Part shown: positions 34,732 through 43,420 of the stretch, piece after piece
How positions within the stretch are numbered: position 1 is the stretch's first letter
Layout: the number at the start of each line of letters is the position of its first letter
Source of the DNA: Haloprofundus salilacus
GTDB lineage: Archaea > Halobacteriota > Halobacteria > Halobacteriales > Haloferacaceae
Direction of reading: 5' to 3'
DNA length: 64,000 nucleotides
NCBI RefSeq assembly: GCF_020150815.1
Contig: NZ_CP083723.1
Location: forward strand, 2,418,001 to 2,482,000
Position numbers and translations under genes: made by a program
The notes under the pieces: model-generated
The model's database searches: none
What the model saw: the letters and a program-made list of their open reading frames with translations, nothing else
Told to the model about the DNA's origin: nothing

Positions 34732-34753
34732 GGTTCGAATCCGCCCGAGCCCA
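34732..34753 (+). repeat. attR: copy of the tRNA-Val 3' end
   Basis: A 22-bp exact repeat of 25141-25162. It defines the right boundary of the island; the upstream part of the tRNA is absent here. Confidence 0.9.
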
Positions 34754-34831
34754 TGAAAATCCGCGAGCGCAGCGAGCGTGATTTTCTGTCGAGAGGGCGA
34801 TGCGAGCCCAGAGGACGAGCGAACTCGGCGT

Positions 34832-34851
34832 GGTTCGAGTCCATCCGAGAC
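34832..34851 (+). repeat. Degenerate tRNA-Val 3' copy (second)
   Basis: GGTTCGAGTCCATCCGAGAC resembles the attachment core (three or four mismatches). It is preceded by GGACGAGCGAACTC, a motif also found before the tRNA-Phe fragment. It is probably an older attachment scar. Confidence 0.5.
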
Positions 34852-34960
34852 TTGTTTCTGTGAAAGCGCTCGAATTCAAAGGGAGGGCAGCGTCCTCGCG
34901 AACCGAGTCCGCGCGGGTCGAGTTCTGCCGGTTTCTCGACTAGAGACTGAGTCTCCGCTG

Positions 34961-34975
34961 TCGAACCCGCCCGAG
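34961..34975 (+). repeat. Degenerate tRNA-Val 3' copy (third)
   Basis: TCGAACCCGCCCGAG differs from the attachment core by one base over this stretch. The last recognisable copy before unique chromosome. Confidence 0.45.
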
Positions 34976-35145
34976 ACACCCATATCAAAATTTCTACTGT
35001 TCTATCGAAGATGGCCTTTCAGTCCGGTAATTATCGCATCCAAACCCCAATCAGTTCGTGATAGATTTTGTATATTTTCTCTATACAAAAGTAACTAATA
35101 TATACAAGTGAACTGTGCAGACTATCCGATACAAGTGATACTCTA

Positions 35146-35703
35146 ATGCTTCGAAACGTATTCGCTGGCGTCGGCGTCCTCACCTTGGTCGTCGTCGCGG
35201 GCATCGGCGGTGCGTTGGCGCTCGGTCTCACGCCGGGCGACATCGTCGGCGGTGCGGCGGGCGGCGTCGGCGACGACGCACCGACGGACGCGAGAACCGA
35301 CGGCGGTACCACCGGAGGCGACGACGGAGCGTCGTCCGGCGGAGGCGACGACGCCGTACAGGACGCGTACGACCAGCCGCTTCGGTTCTCCGTCGGTGAA
35401 ATCGAGGAGTGCGGGACGACCTGTCGGGACGTGACCGCGCAAGTGAAGAACACCGGCAACGAGTCCGTCGATGACATCGACGTGACCGTCCGCATCTTCG
35501 CCGACGACGACGAGGTGTGGAACGGGAACGTCGAAGTCGGGGCTGTGGACGCCGGGGAGGTGCAGGAGCAGACGATCCGCGTCGAACTCGGCTACATGGA
35601 CGCTTACAAAATCAAGCAGAACGACGGCTACATCACCGTTCGCACGACGGTGACGACGGCGGAGGGGAGCTTCGAGTTTACGGAGCGTCGGAAGGTCGCG
35701 TGA
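35146..35703 (+). CDS. Secreted or membrane-anchored protein with a CARDB/FxLYD-like beta domain
   Basis: 185 residues. An N-terminal hydrophobic segment (VFAGVGVLTLVVVAGIGGALALGL) acts as signal or anchor. It is followed by a Gly/Asp/Ser linker and a beta-sandwich-like domain of about 110 residues (LRFSVGEIEECGTTCRDVTAQVKNTGNESVDDIDVTVRIF...). CGTTC may form a disulfide. The protein should be exposed outside the cell; its role is unknown. Confidence 0.75.
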   Translation: MLRNVFAGVGVLTLVVVAGIGGALALGLTPGDIVGGAAGGVGDDAPTDARTDGGTTGGDDGASSGGGDDAVQDAYDQPLRFSVGEIEECGTTCRDVTAQVKNTGNESVDDIDVTVRIFADDDEVWNGNVEVGAVDAGEVQEQTIRVELGYMDAYKIKQNDGYITVRTTVTTAEGSFEFTERRKVA

Positions 35704-35770
35704 GAACGGTCGGCACGCCGTCGGCGTGTTCCGAAATCCTTTTTGCTTCCATCCGCATCCATCAGAGTGC

Positions 35771-35844
35771 GCCGCCTTAGCTCAGACTGGGAGAGCACTC
35801 GACTGAAGATCGAGCTGTCCCCGGTTCAAATCCGGGAGGCGGCA
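35771..35844 (+). tRNA. tRNA-Phe(GAA)
   Basis: Acceptor GCCGCCT/AGGCGGC, anticodon stem CTCGA/TCGAG with loop CTGAAGA (anticodon GAA), T-stem CCCGG/CCGGG with loop TTCAAAT, discriminator A. It is followed by element-like arm sequences and a partial 3' copy. Confidence 0.95.
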
Positions 35845-35850
35845 TCCCTC

Positions 35851-35889
35851 CTGATTCCGACTGTCGAGCGAGGCGTCTCGTCGCCGAGC
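35851..35889 (+). repeat. 39-bp arm repeat, copy next to tRNA-Phe
   Basis: This 39-bp segment starting CTGATTCCGACTGTCGAGCG, 7 bp past tRNA-Phe, recurs in inverse orientation at 57589-57627 with one mismatch. There it lies just past a tRNA-Asp 3' fragment, in the same orientation relative to the tRNA. Confidence 0.75.
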
Positions 35890-35960
35890 GACTTCGTCGG
35901 AATCCGTCGATATCATCGATCGCGATTTGAATCACGGAACGAGCGAACTCCTGGAAGTGT

Positions 35961-35974
35961 AAATCCGGGAGGCG
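35961..35974 (+). repeat. Partial copy of tRNA-Phe 3' end
   Basis: AAATCCGGGAGGCG repeats 35828-35841 exactly. It is preceded by GATTTGAATCACGGAACGAG (35924-35943), a motif with a counterpart beside the tRNA-Asp fragment. Confidence 0.6.
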
Positions 35975-36080
35975 AACCTTCCGCTCGGAGTCAGTCAACC
36001 CGCACATAGAGAGTCAGGCGTTCGGGCGCGTCGGCAGCAGGGTTTTACCCGCTGCTACCCTACTCCGGTAGGTTATCACC

Positions 36081-36866
36081 ATGAGCTTCTCCACCACTCC
36101 TTCAGAATCGGACAGCCCCTCAGAGCGAATCGAGGCGGCAGTCGACCGCGCGAACTCGGCGGCGGGCGACGCGTCCGACAGTTCCTTGACGGGGACAGCG
36201 AAGGAACTGGTCGACGTACTCGTCGCGGGCGGGGCGCTCCTCGATAGTATCGATTTCGAGCGACTGCCGGAGGTCGTCGAGAAAGGACAGCTTCCGGCGC
36301 TCGTCGATGTCGACCACCTCGCAGACGCTATCCGAGAACGCGACCCCGATTTGGCCTTCGACTTGAGTAACTTGGAGAAGGTCGTCAACACACGAGAGCT
36401 GTGGAACTCAATCGACCTCCTCGAGTTCGGGAAAGCCAAGCGACGGTTGGACCGAGAACTCGAAGACGTTCCCGAGATCGACTCCTCGAAGGGAGTTGAT
36501 AGCGACTCGGAGGCAGTCGAGGATGCCAAGGAGTTCACCGACTCGCTTCGCCCCGAAGCCAAAAGAGCGCTGGTCCACCAGGAGGCCGCAAAAAGGCTGA
36601 AAGTCGCCCGTAAAGCAGTCATAGCGCAACACACAGCTCTCGAACGGGTTTACGCGTCGAACCCGACGCACTCCGGAAGTCCCGCAAAAAAGCGGACCAG
36701 TCGAAATCCGACGGCGGTGTCGTTGCGTCCGTCGGGGCCGCTTCCGAACGGCGTCTCGACGCGGGTGTCGACGGTTCCGGCGGCGGTTCCGTATTCGGAA
36801 ATCGATGCGCTCCCGCGAATCTACGGTCGGCGGTGGAGAGGAGTCGAGTCCGAGAGGAAACCGTAG
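36081..36866 (+). CDS. Haloarchaeal helical protein of unknown function
   Basis: 261 residues. Residues 15-180 are mostly helical and acidic (ELVDVLVAGGALLDSIDFERLPEVVEKGQLPALVDVDHLADAI...). The last 80 residues are basic, with Pro, Ser and Arg, and look disordered. No membrane segment and no recognised domain. It follows tRNA-Phe and its scars by about 100 bp, so it might once have been carried by an element; the base composition is nonetheless chromosomal. Confidence 0.6.
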   Translation: MSFSTTPSESDSPSERIEAAVDRANSAAGDASDSSLTGTAKELVDVLVAGGALLDSIDFERLPEVVEKGQLPALVDVDHLADAIRERDPDLAFDLSNLEKVVNTRELWNSIDLLEFGKAKRRLDRELEDVPEIDSSKGVDSDSEAVEDAKEFTDSLRPEAKRALVHQEAAKRLKVARKAVIAQHTALERVYASNPTHSGSPAKKRTSRNPTAVSLRPSGPLPNGVSTRVSTVPAAVPYSEIDALPRIYGRRWRGVESERKP

Positions 36867-36931
36867 AGTCGGGGAGAGCACTATAAGCGGGAGGCAGTGC
36901 CATTTACACCGAGAGCGGACTTTCGTCGGAT

Positions 36932-37456
36932 ATGGACGCGGACATCTCCATCGTCCGAACGGATGTCTCCGGACACGAAGCCGAACTACGGGAGTTGCTC
37001 CACGAGTACTTCCTCGAAGCGAACGAACTGGGCCAAGAGTGGTTCGGCGACGAGGAATTCGGCGCGGACCCACAGAAGATAGCGGCCGCTGACCTCGACA
37101 GACTCGCGTCGGCGACGGTGGACGAACCGCTGTTTCTGGCGCAGCGAGATGACGAACTGGTCGGGTCGATTCAGTTGAAACAGCTAGACGAAACGACCTC
37201 CGAGGTGAAGCGACTCTACGTGAAGCCGCCTCACCGGAATGCCGGAGTCGGGCGGACACTCGTCGAGACGCTGATTGCGGCGGCGGAGAGCGATGGGTTT
37301 GAGACGCTTCGGTTGGGCGTCGCGCCCTACCACGAGAGCGCACGGGCGCTGTACCGAGCGCTCGGATTCGAGTTCACTCCCGCGTACGAAGAGACGCAGG
37401 CCCCGGCCGAGATTCACGACGACTGGGGGTTCATGAAACTCGCGCTCACCGAGTGA
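36932..37456 (+). CDS. GNAT-family N-acetyltransferase
   Basis: 174 residues. The acetyl-CoA binding motif A is VKRLYVKPPHRNAGVGRTLVETLIAAAESDG (R/QxxGxG/A as RNAGVG). Motif B is ESARALYRALGFEFTPAYEE. The N-terminal part fits a substrate-binding half. The substrate cannot be told by sequence. Confidence 0.88.
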   Translation: MDADISIVRTDVSGHEAELRELLHEYFLEANELGQEWFGDEEFGADPQKIAAADLDRLASATVDEPLFLAQRDDELVGSIQLKQLDETTSEVKRLYVKPPHRNAGVGRTLVETLIAAAESDGFETLRLGVAPYHESARALYRALGFEFTPAYEETQAPAEIHDDWGFMKLALTE

Positions 37457-37482
37457 CTGACTCCGCCGCGCGACGCCTCCGT

Positions 37483-37578
37483 TTACAGCAGTGAACGGAG
37501 CAACCGAAGCGGGAACGTGACGATTGCGATGACGAAGTCGAGTATCGTACGGAGCAGCGAGCGGATAGCTCTGAGCAT
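37483..37578 (-). CDS. Candidate 31-residue amphipathic microprotein
   Basis: ATG at 37578 opens a frame of 31 codons plus stop: MLRAIRSLLRTILDFVIAIV then TFPLRLLRSLL. It alternates Leu/Ile with Arg and would form a membrane-associated amphipathic helix with a central hydrophobic core. Such short Arg/Leu-rich proteins are known in haloarchaeal small proteomes. There is no homology evidence, and chance cannot be excluded for this length. Confidence 0.4.
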   Translation of the reverse strand: MLRAIRSLLRTILDFVIAIVTFPLRLLRSLL

Positions 37579-37764
37579 CACTACAGTGTTCGACGCCGAA
37601 CAGTATCGTGGTTGGGGCTGCACGTGCAGGGTGGATTAAATCCTCCCGACGGAACGCCTTTGTCGCCGCCGAACGACCGCATTCCCGCGTGCGAGACATC
37701 TATTCGCACGGCCATCTAACGAAGAAAGACATATAGTTTCGGTTCGAAATAGGACTAGCAACGA

Positions 37765-39210
37765 GTGTCCCGATTTCCAAATCCAATTCGAGGGGTAATC
37801 TTACTCATCGGTCTCGTGCTCGCGCGACTCGGCCTCGTCGCGCCCGAGCGCGTTCGCCGAACGACCGACCTCTCGTGGCCGCGCATCGTCACGGGAGTCG
37901 CGCGCATGTCGAAGAACGCCGTCGACGTGGCGATGGTCGGCATCGCCATCGGTCCCGCCGCAATCGCCGGCGTCGGCCTCGCGAGTGCCTACTGGGGCAT
38001 CGCGTTCGCGCTCGGCGGCGGGTTCGCCGCCGGGACCATCGCGCTCGTCTCGCAGCGCTACGGCGCGGACGCGTTCGAGGAACTTGGGCAGGCGGTTCGC
38101 TCCAGTCTCCTCGTCGTCGTCGCGGTGACCATACCCGTGATGGTCGCGTTCGTCTTCTTCCCGTACCAACTCATCGACCTCCTGAGCGGCGACGCCGACG
38201 CGATAGCGTTCGGTGCGGTCTACCTCCAGATCGTCGGCTTCGCCGTCCCTTTCGCGGGCGTCAACCTCATCGGCAGTCGCATCTACATCGGTCTCGACGA
38301 CGCGTGGACACCGATGCTCGTCCGCGCCGGCGGCGCGATATCGAACATCGTCTTCAGCGCGCTGTTCATCTTCGGCTTCGATATGGGCGTCGGAGGCGCG
38401 GCGTTCGGCACGCTGCTGGCGAACGTGTTGGTCACCGTCGCGTTTACCGTCGGCCTCGTCAACGGGCGTCTCCCCGGTGCGGGCGACATTCCCGTTGCCG
38501 TCGACCTGACGGGGTCGTACGTCGACTGGCCGACGACGAGACAGATAATCGAAATCGGTCTCCCGGTCGTCGGTCGCAGCATGGTGTGGACTGTCGCCAA
38601 CTTCCCGATGCTGGCCATCGTCGGCATGTTCGGTGCGCCGGTGCTCGCCGCCTACGTCATCAGCCGCCGCATCTGGGGCATCATGAACACTCCCGGATGG
38701 GGCTTCGGTCTCGCGTCGAGCAGTCTCGTCGGTCAAGAGTTGGGATCGGGAGACGAGCGGACGGCGGAGGCCTACGGGCGCGAAATCGTTCGATTCTCCG
38801 TTGCCACCTACGTCGTCGCCGCGACGCTCGTCGCGGTGTTCGCCGAACCTATCGTCCTCGCGTTCGTCGGTACGCGCGCGGACCCGTCGTTCTCCATGGC
38901 CGTGACGCTCGTCTACGTCTCCTGTTTCGCGGTCATCGCGCAGGGCGTCAGCGGCGCGTCGGCCGGACCGCTCGACGCCAGCGGCGACACGGCGTGGCCG
39001 TTCCTGAGTCAGGCGCTTGGGATGTTCGCATTCTCGATTCCCGTGGCGTACCTCGGCGCGACCACCTCGCTCGGCTACTGGGGGTTGTACCTCTCGTTCG
39101 TCGCGGAGACGACGGTTCCGGCCGCGCTCAACTACTACCGCTTCTCGACCGGGAAGTGGAAAGTCGTCAGCCGGAAGTTCCGCCCGGGAACGGCGGTCGC
39201 AGACGACTGA
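37765..39210 (+). CDS. MATE-family multidrug/sodium efflux transporter
   Basis: 481 residues with about 12 hydrophobic helices in two similar halves: DVAMVGIAIGPAAIAGVGLASAYWGIAFALGGGFAAGTIALVSQRYGA for the first, and IGLPVVGRSMVWTVANFPMLAIVGMFGAPVLAAYVISRRIWGI for the second. This is the MATE (MatE) pattern of cation-coupled drug exporters. The start codon is GTG at 37765. A Nudix gene follows 12 bp downstream, so the two may share a transcript. Confidence 0.88.
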   Translation: MSRFPNPIRGVILLIGLVLARLGLVAPERVRRTTDLSWPRIVTGVARMSKNAVDVAMVGIAIGPAAIAGVGLASAYWGIAFALGGGFAAGTIALVSQRYGADAFEELGQAVRSSLLVVVAVTIPVMVAFVFFPYQLIDLLSGDADAIAFGAVYLQIVGFAVPFAGVNLIGSRIYIGLDDAWTPMLVRAGGAISNIVFSALFIFGFDMGVGGAAFGTLLANVLVTVAFTVGLVNGRLPGAGDIPVAVDLTGSYVDWPTTRQIIEIGLPVVGRSMVWTVANFPMLAIVGMFGAPVLAAYVISRRIWGIMNTPGWGFGLASSSLVGQELGSGDERTAEAYGREIVRFSVATYVVAATLVAVFAEPIVLAFVGTRADPSFSMAVTLVYVSCFAVIAQGVSGASAGPLDASGDTAWPFLSQALGMFAFSIPVAYLGATTSLGYWGLYLSFVAETTVPAALNYYRFSTGKWKVVSRKFRPGTAVADD

Positions 39211-39222
39211 CGGAGCACCGCC

Positions 39223-39720
39223 ATGGATGACCGAATCGGCCCGAACGTCCCGGACGCGCCTCGCGAGCGGCAGACGATACGGCTCACCGAAGAGAGACTG
39301 GCGTCGTTTCGCGAGTGGGCGGTAGACGGAACGGCGCTCACCGCGGCGGCGCGGGTGCGCGACGCTGACGGTCGCACCGCGTTCGTGAAGAACCGATGGT
39401 CCCGCGGATGGGTTCTCCCCGGTGGTGCGGTCGAATCCGGCGAGTCGCCGGTCGAAGCCGCCCGACGCGAGGTCCGCGAGGAGACGGGGCTGGACGCGAC
39501 CATCGAGGGCGAGCTCGTCGTCGTCGAGCAGCGGTACACCACCGAGAGCGACGAAACGGCGTTCACCGCGCAGTACGTCGTGTACGCGGCCTCCGCCGAC
39601 GGCGAGATTCCGGAGCCGGAGCAGTTGGGCGCGAAGTCCGACGAGATAACGGCGGCGCGGTGGTTCGAGGCGACACCGGAGCGCCTCCACGACGGCGACC
39701 TGCTCGATCCGTACCTGTAA
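39223..39720 (+). CDS. Nudix hydrolase
   Basis: 165 residues. The Nudix box GGAVESGESPVEAARREVREETG fits GX5EX7REUXEEXGU exactly, with the metal-binding REVREE. It hydrolyses a nucleoside diphosphate linked to some group, and the substrate is unknown. Probably translated with the MATE gene (12-bp gap). Confidence 0.9.
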   Translation: MDDRIGPNVPDAPRERQTIRLTEERLASFREWAVDGTALTAAARVRDADGRTAFVKNRWSRGWVLPGGAVESGESPVEAARREVREETGLDATIEGELVVVEQRYTTESDETAFTAQYVVYAASADGEIPEPEQLGAKSDEITAARWFEATPERLHDGDLLDPYL

Positions 39721-39890
39721 CGACTCGACGAGAGTCGGGCGTAGGAACTCGACGGGAGGTTTGACGAGGGAACGGGGCAAACGCTCGACCGAGTTCCCTG
39801 TCGAGAGCGTCCCTCGCGACGGTTGTTGAATTCGACTAACAGTGAGGACTCGGAAGGGTTATGTGTGCTGCCGGACTTCCTTCAAAGGTA

Positions 39891-40085
39891 ATGGCGAAAG
39901 GTACGGTTGACTTTTTCAACGACACAGGCGGCTACGGATTCATCGAGACAGAAGATGCGGACGACGACGTGTTCTTCCACATGGAAGACGTCGGCGGCCC
40001 GGACCTCGAAGAGGGACAGGAAGTGGAGTTCGACATCGAGCAGGCCCCCAAGGGCCCGCGCGCGACGAACGTCACCCGACTGTAA
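39891..40085 (+). CDS. cspA: Cold-shock-domain protein
   Basis: 64 residues, a single cold-shock OB fold with the RNA-binding motifs GTVDFFNDTGGYGFIE (RNP1-like) and DVFFHM (RNP2-like). It should bind single-stranded RNA/DNA as a chaperone. ATG at 39891 is chosen; the 10 preceding codons to 39861 are not conserved in type. Confidence 0.92.
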   Translation: MAKGTVDFFNDTGGYGFIETEDADDDVFFHMEDVGGPDLEEGQEVEFDIEQAPKGPRATNVTRL

Positions 40086-40232
40086 GCGTCGTTCTTTTCA
40101 GAACGCCGACTACGATCACACATTTTTATTTGGGACTCCACCGGCGAGCGGCAGCGTCGCTCGTCCGTCGCCCCGGTTTCTCGCGTTCGTCACCCCGCCC
40201 CGCGCTCGTCACTTCGTCCTGCGGTGGTCACT

Positions 40233-40556
40233 TCACCTCGCGCTCGCCGACCGAGTCGCCGACGATTCGCCACTCGCCGTCGGGACACCGTCGCTGCTCG
40301 TCGTCGAGGCGCAGGCCTCGACGTCGGTTTCGACGGTCGATTCCGCGCCCGCCGCCCGCGACGCGCCCGCCTCTGTGAGCGTGTACACCTCCCCGCGCGG
40401 GTCGTCGCCGAGGTTGAGCAACCCCTGCTCGTAGAGGTCGTCCACCCGGTCGCCGATTCGGTCGTCCGTGATCGGTAGCTCGTCGGCGACGTCCTCCGGA
40501 AGCAGCTCCGACGCGTCGGTGCGGGCGAAGACGGCCAGAATCTCCTCGTCGCTCAC
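40233..40556 (-). CDS. Winged-helix protein
   Basis: 107 residues. The N-terminal 65 residues read as a winged helix (EEILAVFARTDASELLPEDVADELPITDDRIGDRVDDLYEQGLLNLGDDPRGEVYTLTEAG). An Ala/Ser/Thr-rich low-complexity tail follows. Probably a small DNA-binding regulator. It is convergent with cspA. Confidence 0.65.
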   Translation of the reverse strand: MSDEEILAVFARTDASELLPEDVADELPITDDRIGDRVDDLYEQGLLNLGDDPRGEVYTLTEAGASRAAGAESTVETDVEACASTTSSDGVPTASGESSATRSASAR

Positions 40557-40705
40557 GTTCGGTTCGCGGTCAGCGTCGGTAATACGGTCGGTGCGAAACG
40601 GAGTCAGTTGAAGCCTCGGCGGACCCGGGTCGCTGCCGCGGACGTTCGAGCCGACGCCGGGAGTTCGGGCTCCGGACTTTTTGGGCTCCGGCCCGTTCGT
40701 TCGGT

Positions 40706-41716
40706 ATGAACGGCGGGGATGCCGATCAGTTGGCCCAGAGCGGACTCGTCTACGAACCGTATCAGTCCTCGCCGGTCAAGCGGTGGCTGCTCCTAGACGG
40801 CGACCGCGTGGTGCTGTCGGGGGTGCTGTCGGTCGCCGTCTGCGCGTCCGTGGCGGCGCTCTGCTGGGTGGGCGTCGTTCCCGTCGGAGACGCCGACGCC
40901 GTGTTGTCGCTCGTTGGCACGCTGGTCGGCGGGACGCTCCCCTTCATCACCATCGTGCTCGCCATCAACCAACTCGTCCTCTCTCAGGAACTGGGGTCGA
41001 CCGACGACCTGCGGACGCGGCTGACCGCGATGCAGGAGTTCCGTCGGGAGGTCGAGTCACTCACCGGACGGAACGTCAGCCCCGCGGCGCCCGCGGACTT
41101 TCTCCGCGACCTCGTCGAGCAGAGTCGCTCGCGCGCGGCGACGCTCGAATCTGCAGTCGAAGGTTCAGACGACGACCTCCGGGAGACGGTCCATCAGTAC
41201 GTCGAGACAGTCGAAAACGAGAGCGAGACAGTGTCGGAAGCACTCGAAGGGGCGGAGTTCGGCACGTTCGGGGCGCTCTCGGCGGTTCTCGGTCACTTCG
41301 ACGGGCGGCACATGCACACGGCGCGCGTGCTTCGAGCGGACCACGGCGAGGCGTTCGGCGACGAGGCCGAGACGCTCGACGACCTCGTCGAACTGCTCGA
41401 ACAGCTCGCCGTCGCCCGGCAGACGTTCAAGACTATCTACGTCCAGCACGAGCTCGCGACGCTCTCGCGGCTCCTGCTCTACGTCGGCTTTCCGACCCTG
41501 TTCGGCGGCGGCCTGCTCATGCTCTCGTACCGGTCGCTCCTGTCGACGACCGCCGGCAGCGGCCTCCCGTTCTGGCTCGTCGCAGGCGGTGTCACCCTCG
41601 TCTTCCTCCCGTTCGTCGTTCTCCTGACCCACACGCTCCGAATCGCGACGGTGGCGAGCCGCACGGCCGACTTCGGCCCGTTCGTGCCGCGAGCGACGGT
41701 AAAAGACGACCTCTGA
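40706..41716 (+). CDS. Membrane protein of unknown function
   Basis: 336 residues. Two hydrophobic segments near residues 37-58 and 67-88 and two near 265-285 and 295-318 bracket a long acidic helical domain of about 170 residues (TSDDLRTRLTAMQEFRREVESL-like coiled-coil). The layout is helix pair, soluble core, helix pair. It is haloarchaea-type in composition. No function is recognised. Confidence 0.7.
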   Translation: MNGGDADQLAQSGLVYEPYQSSPVKRWLLLDGDRVVLSGVLSVAVCASVAALCWVGVVPVGDADAVLSLVGTLVGGTLPFITIVLAINQLVLSQELGSTDDLRTRLTAMQEFRREVESLTGRNVSPAAPADFLRDLVEQSRSRAATLESAVEGSDDDLRETVHQYVETVENESETVSEALEGAEFGTFGALSAVLGHFDGRHMHTARVLRADHGEAFGDEAETLDDLVELLEQLAVARQTFKTIYVQHELATLSRLLLYVGFPTLFGGGLLMLSYRSLLSTTAGSGLPFWLVAGGVTLVFLPFVVLLTHTLRIATVASRTADFGPFVPRATVKDDL

Positions 41717-41858
41717 GCGTTGTGCAACCGCGCGGCGCACCGGCGCACCGCTCTATTGGCGCATCGCATACCGGCACATCAGTTGAACCGGATGCCGGAC
41801 ACCGGAACCGAACGCGATTGGCTTTTGTCGCCGCCGCCCGAACGTCCGTGGACGACGA

Positions 41859-42677
41859 ATGACGGACGACGAGCGGGTCGCCGAAACCGGCAACGCCGAC
41901 ACCGACGCCGAAACGGACCGCAGAGCGCACGCGGTGACGCTCCACCAGCCCACCCACCGCGAGGTGCTCTGGCAGACCGAAGAAGCGTTCGAGCGCGGCG
42001 ACGTGATAACGCTGTTCGGCCGCTGCACCGTCGAGTACGACGGCCGTGCTGCCAGCACGCTCGGTCTCGGCAACCGACTCGTGATTCTCAAACCCGACGG
42101 CGCGGCGCTCGTCCACACCGACGAGAAGCGAACGCCGGTCAACTGGCAACCGCCGGGGTGCGAACACCACACGGCGGTCCGGGAGGGGAGGTTCCGGGTC
42201 CGGAGCGAGCGGACCACGCCCGCGGAGACGCTCGACGTGCGGTTCGAACAGGTCCACCAGTTCTCGTCGCTCTCTATCACCGGCGGCCGGGACCTCGATC
42301 TGCAGGGGAGCGAAGAGGACCTTCGCCAACACATCCTCGACGATCCGGACCTTGTCGAATCCGGCTTTCTTCCGCTGGCGACGGAGCGACAGACGAGCGC
42401 CGGCCCGGTCGACATCTACGGCGAGGACGACGACGGGGTGGCGGTCGCCGTGGAGTTGAAGCGGCGGCGGGTCGGCCCCTCGGCAGCCGGCCAACTCCAG
42501 CGGTACGTCGCCGCGCTGCGCGCGGAGTTCGGGGACGGGGCGAGGGTTCGTGGGATTCTGGTCGCACCGTCGGTCACCGACCGAGCAGCGGCGCTTCTGG
42601 AGGAGCACGGACTGGAGTTCGTCGCGCTCGACCCGACGACGGGACGCCCGCCGGACGCGAACGCGGACGAGGAGTAG
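41859..42677 (+). CDS. nucS: Endonuclease NucS
   Basis: 272 residues. The C-terminal PD-(D/E)xK nuclease domain shows RQTSAGPVDIYGEDDDGVAVAVELKRRR (Asp, then ExK) and the QLQRYV helix typical of NucS. The N-terminal dimerisation and ssDNA-binding domain includes FGRCTVEYDGRAASTLGLGNRLVILKPDGAALVHTDEKRTPVNWQPPG. NucS/EndoMS cuts branched or mismatched DNA and acts with the PCNA clamp in non-MutS mismatch repair. Confidence 0.92.
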   Translation: MTDDERVAETGNADTDAETDRRAHAVTLHQPTHREVLWQTEEAFERGDVITLFGRCTVEYDGRAASTLGLGNRLVILKPDGAALVHTDEKRTPVNWQPPGCEHHTAVREGRFRVRSERTTPAETLDVRFEQVHQFSSLSITGGRDLDLQGSEEDLRQHILDDPDLVESGFLPLATERQTSAGPVDIYGEDDDGVAVAVELKRRRVGPSAAGQLQRYVAALRAEFGDGARVRGILVAPSVTDRAAALLEEHGLEFVALDPTTGRPPDANADEE

Positions 42678-42733
42678 GGGCGCCATCGGAGCGAGGGCGA
42701 GAGAGAAAGACAGAGCCAGAAGACGGCAAGACG

Positions 42734-43420
42734 TTACGCCGAGTCGCTCGCGAGTCGGCGGAAGTTCTCGAACACGCGCGTCGCGGTCACGTCGTCGAAG
42801 GTGCGTTCGGAGTCGGGCGAATCGGACCAGCCGAAGTCGCGGCGGACACGATCGCGGAGCGCCTCGGTGAACTCCGGGTGGAACTGCGTCGTCCACAGCG
42901 GCGCCTCGCGGTGCCGCGTCGCGACGAGTGGATAGTAGTCGGCGCTGGCTATCGGGTCCATCCCCGCCCCCGCGTCGACGACGACGTCGCCGTGGACCAT
43001 CGGTACGGTTCCGTTTACGCCCGCGAACAGCGGGTCGTCCGCGAGCTCCAGCGAGACGAGTTTCGTGGTGAGTCCGCGGTGTTCGACGGTCCCGCCGAGC
43101 GCGTCGTTGACGAGTTGGTGGCCGAAACAGACGCCGAGCGTCGGGATTTTCTCGTCTACTAGTTCGCGGACCAGCGCGCGCTGGTCGTCCATCCACGGGT
43201 AGGCGTCCGACTCGTAGACGCCGGCGGTGCTGCCCGAGAGGACGACGCCGTCGACGGCCGACGCGTCGTCGACGCCGTCGAGTTCGTCGAACCCCGCGAC
43301 GGTTCGCGGCCCGCCGTCGCGGGCGTAGTCGTGGACGACGACGTCTGGCAGGTAGCCGGCGAGTTCGTGAACGAAGTACTCCGCTTCCGGGTCCACTTCG
43401 TTCGCCAGAACGAGAATCAT
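42734..43420 (-). CDS. Class I glutamine amidotransferase
   Basis: 228 residues. The catalytic Cys lies in [11 protein letters not shown], and the His-Glu pair in [10 protein letters not shown]. The N-terminal [24 protein letters not shown] and [10 protein letters not shown] complete the fold. It could be the glutaminase subunit of GMP synthase or a stand-alone amidotransferase; it is somewhat longer than typical archaeal GuaAa (about 190). No synthetase gene is adjacent. ATG at 43420 is at the domain start. Confidence 0.82.
   Translation of the reverse strand: MILVLANEVDPEAEYFVHELAGYLPDVVVHDYARDGGPRTVAGFDELDGVDDASAVDGVVLSGSTAGVYESDAYPWMDDQRALVRELVDEKIPTLGVCFGHQLVNDALGGTVEHRGLTTKLVSLELADDPLFAGVNGTVPMVHGDVVVDAGAGMDPIASADYYPLVATRHREAPLWTTQFHPEFTEALRDRVRRDFGWSDSPDSERTFDDVTATRVFENFRRLASDSA

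Larger units (their letters stand above)
25141..34753. mobile_element. tRNA-Val-integrated genomic island, about 9.6 kb
   Basis: Both ends carry the same 22 bp, the 3' end of tRNA-Val (25141-25162) and a copy (34732-34753). A tyrosine recombinase gene lies just inside the right end and reads inward. Base composition inside is visibly lower in GC than outside, codon use is less acidic, and all recognisable genes are accessory (HNH, GIY-YIG, TFIIB-like, membrane orphans). I see no replication protein, partition gene or capsid set, so it is best called an integrative island of unknown lifestyle. Confidence 0.88.
34754..35145. other. Gene-free region holding attachment scars
   Basis: About 390 bp between attR and the next gene. 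It contains the two decayed tRNA-Val copies, and its right third (35030-35130) is AT-rich, with TATA-like stretches in front of the gene at 35146. Confidence 0.5.

Noticed and set aside
34587-34988. Frames across attR encoding Arg/Ser-rich peptides
   Set aside because: They are translations of tRNA-like scars and hairpin DNA, not genes.
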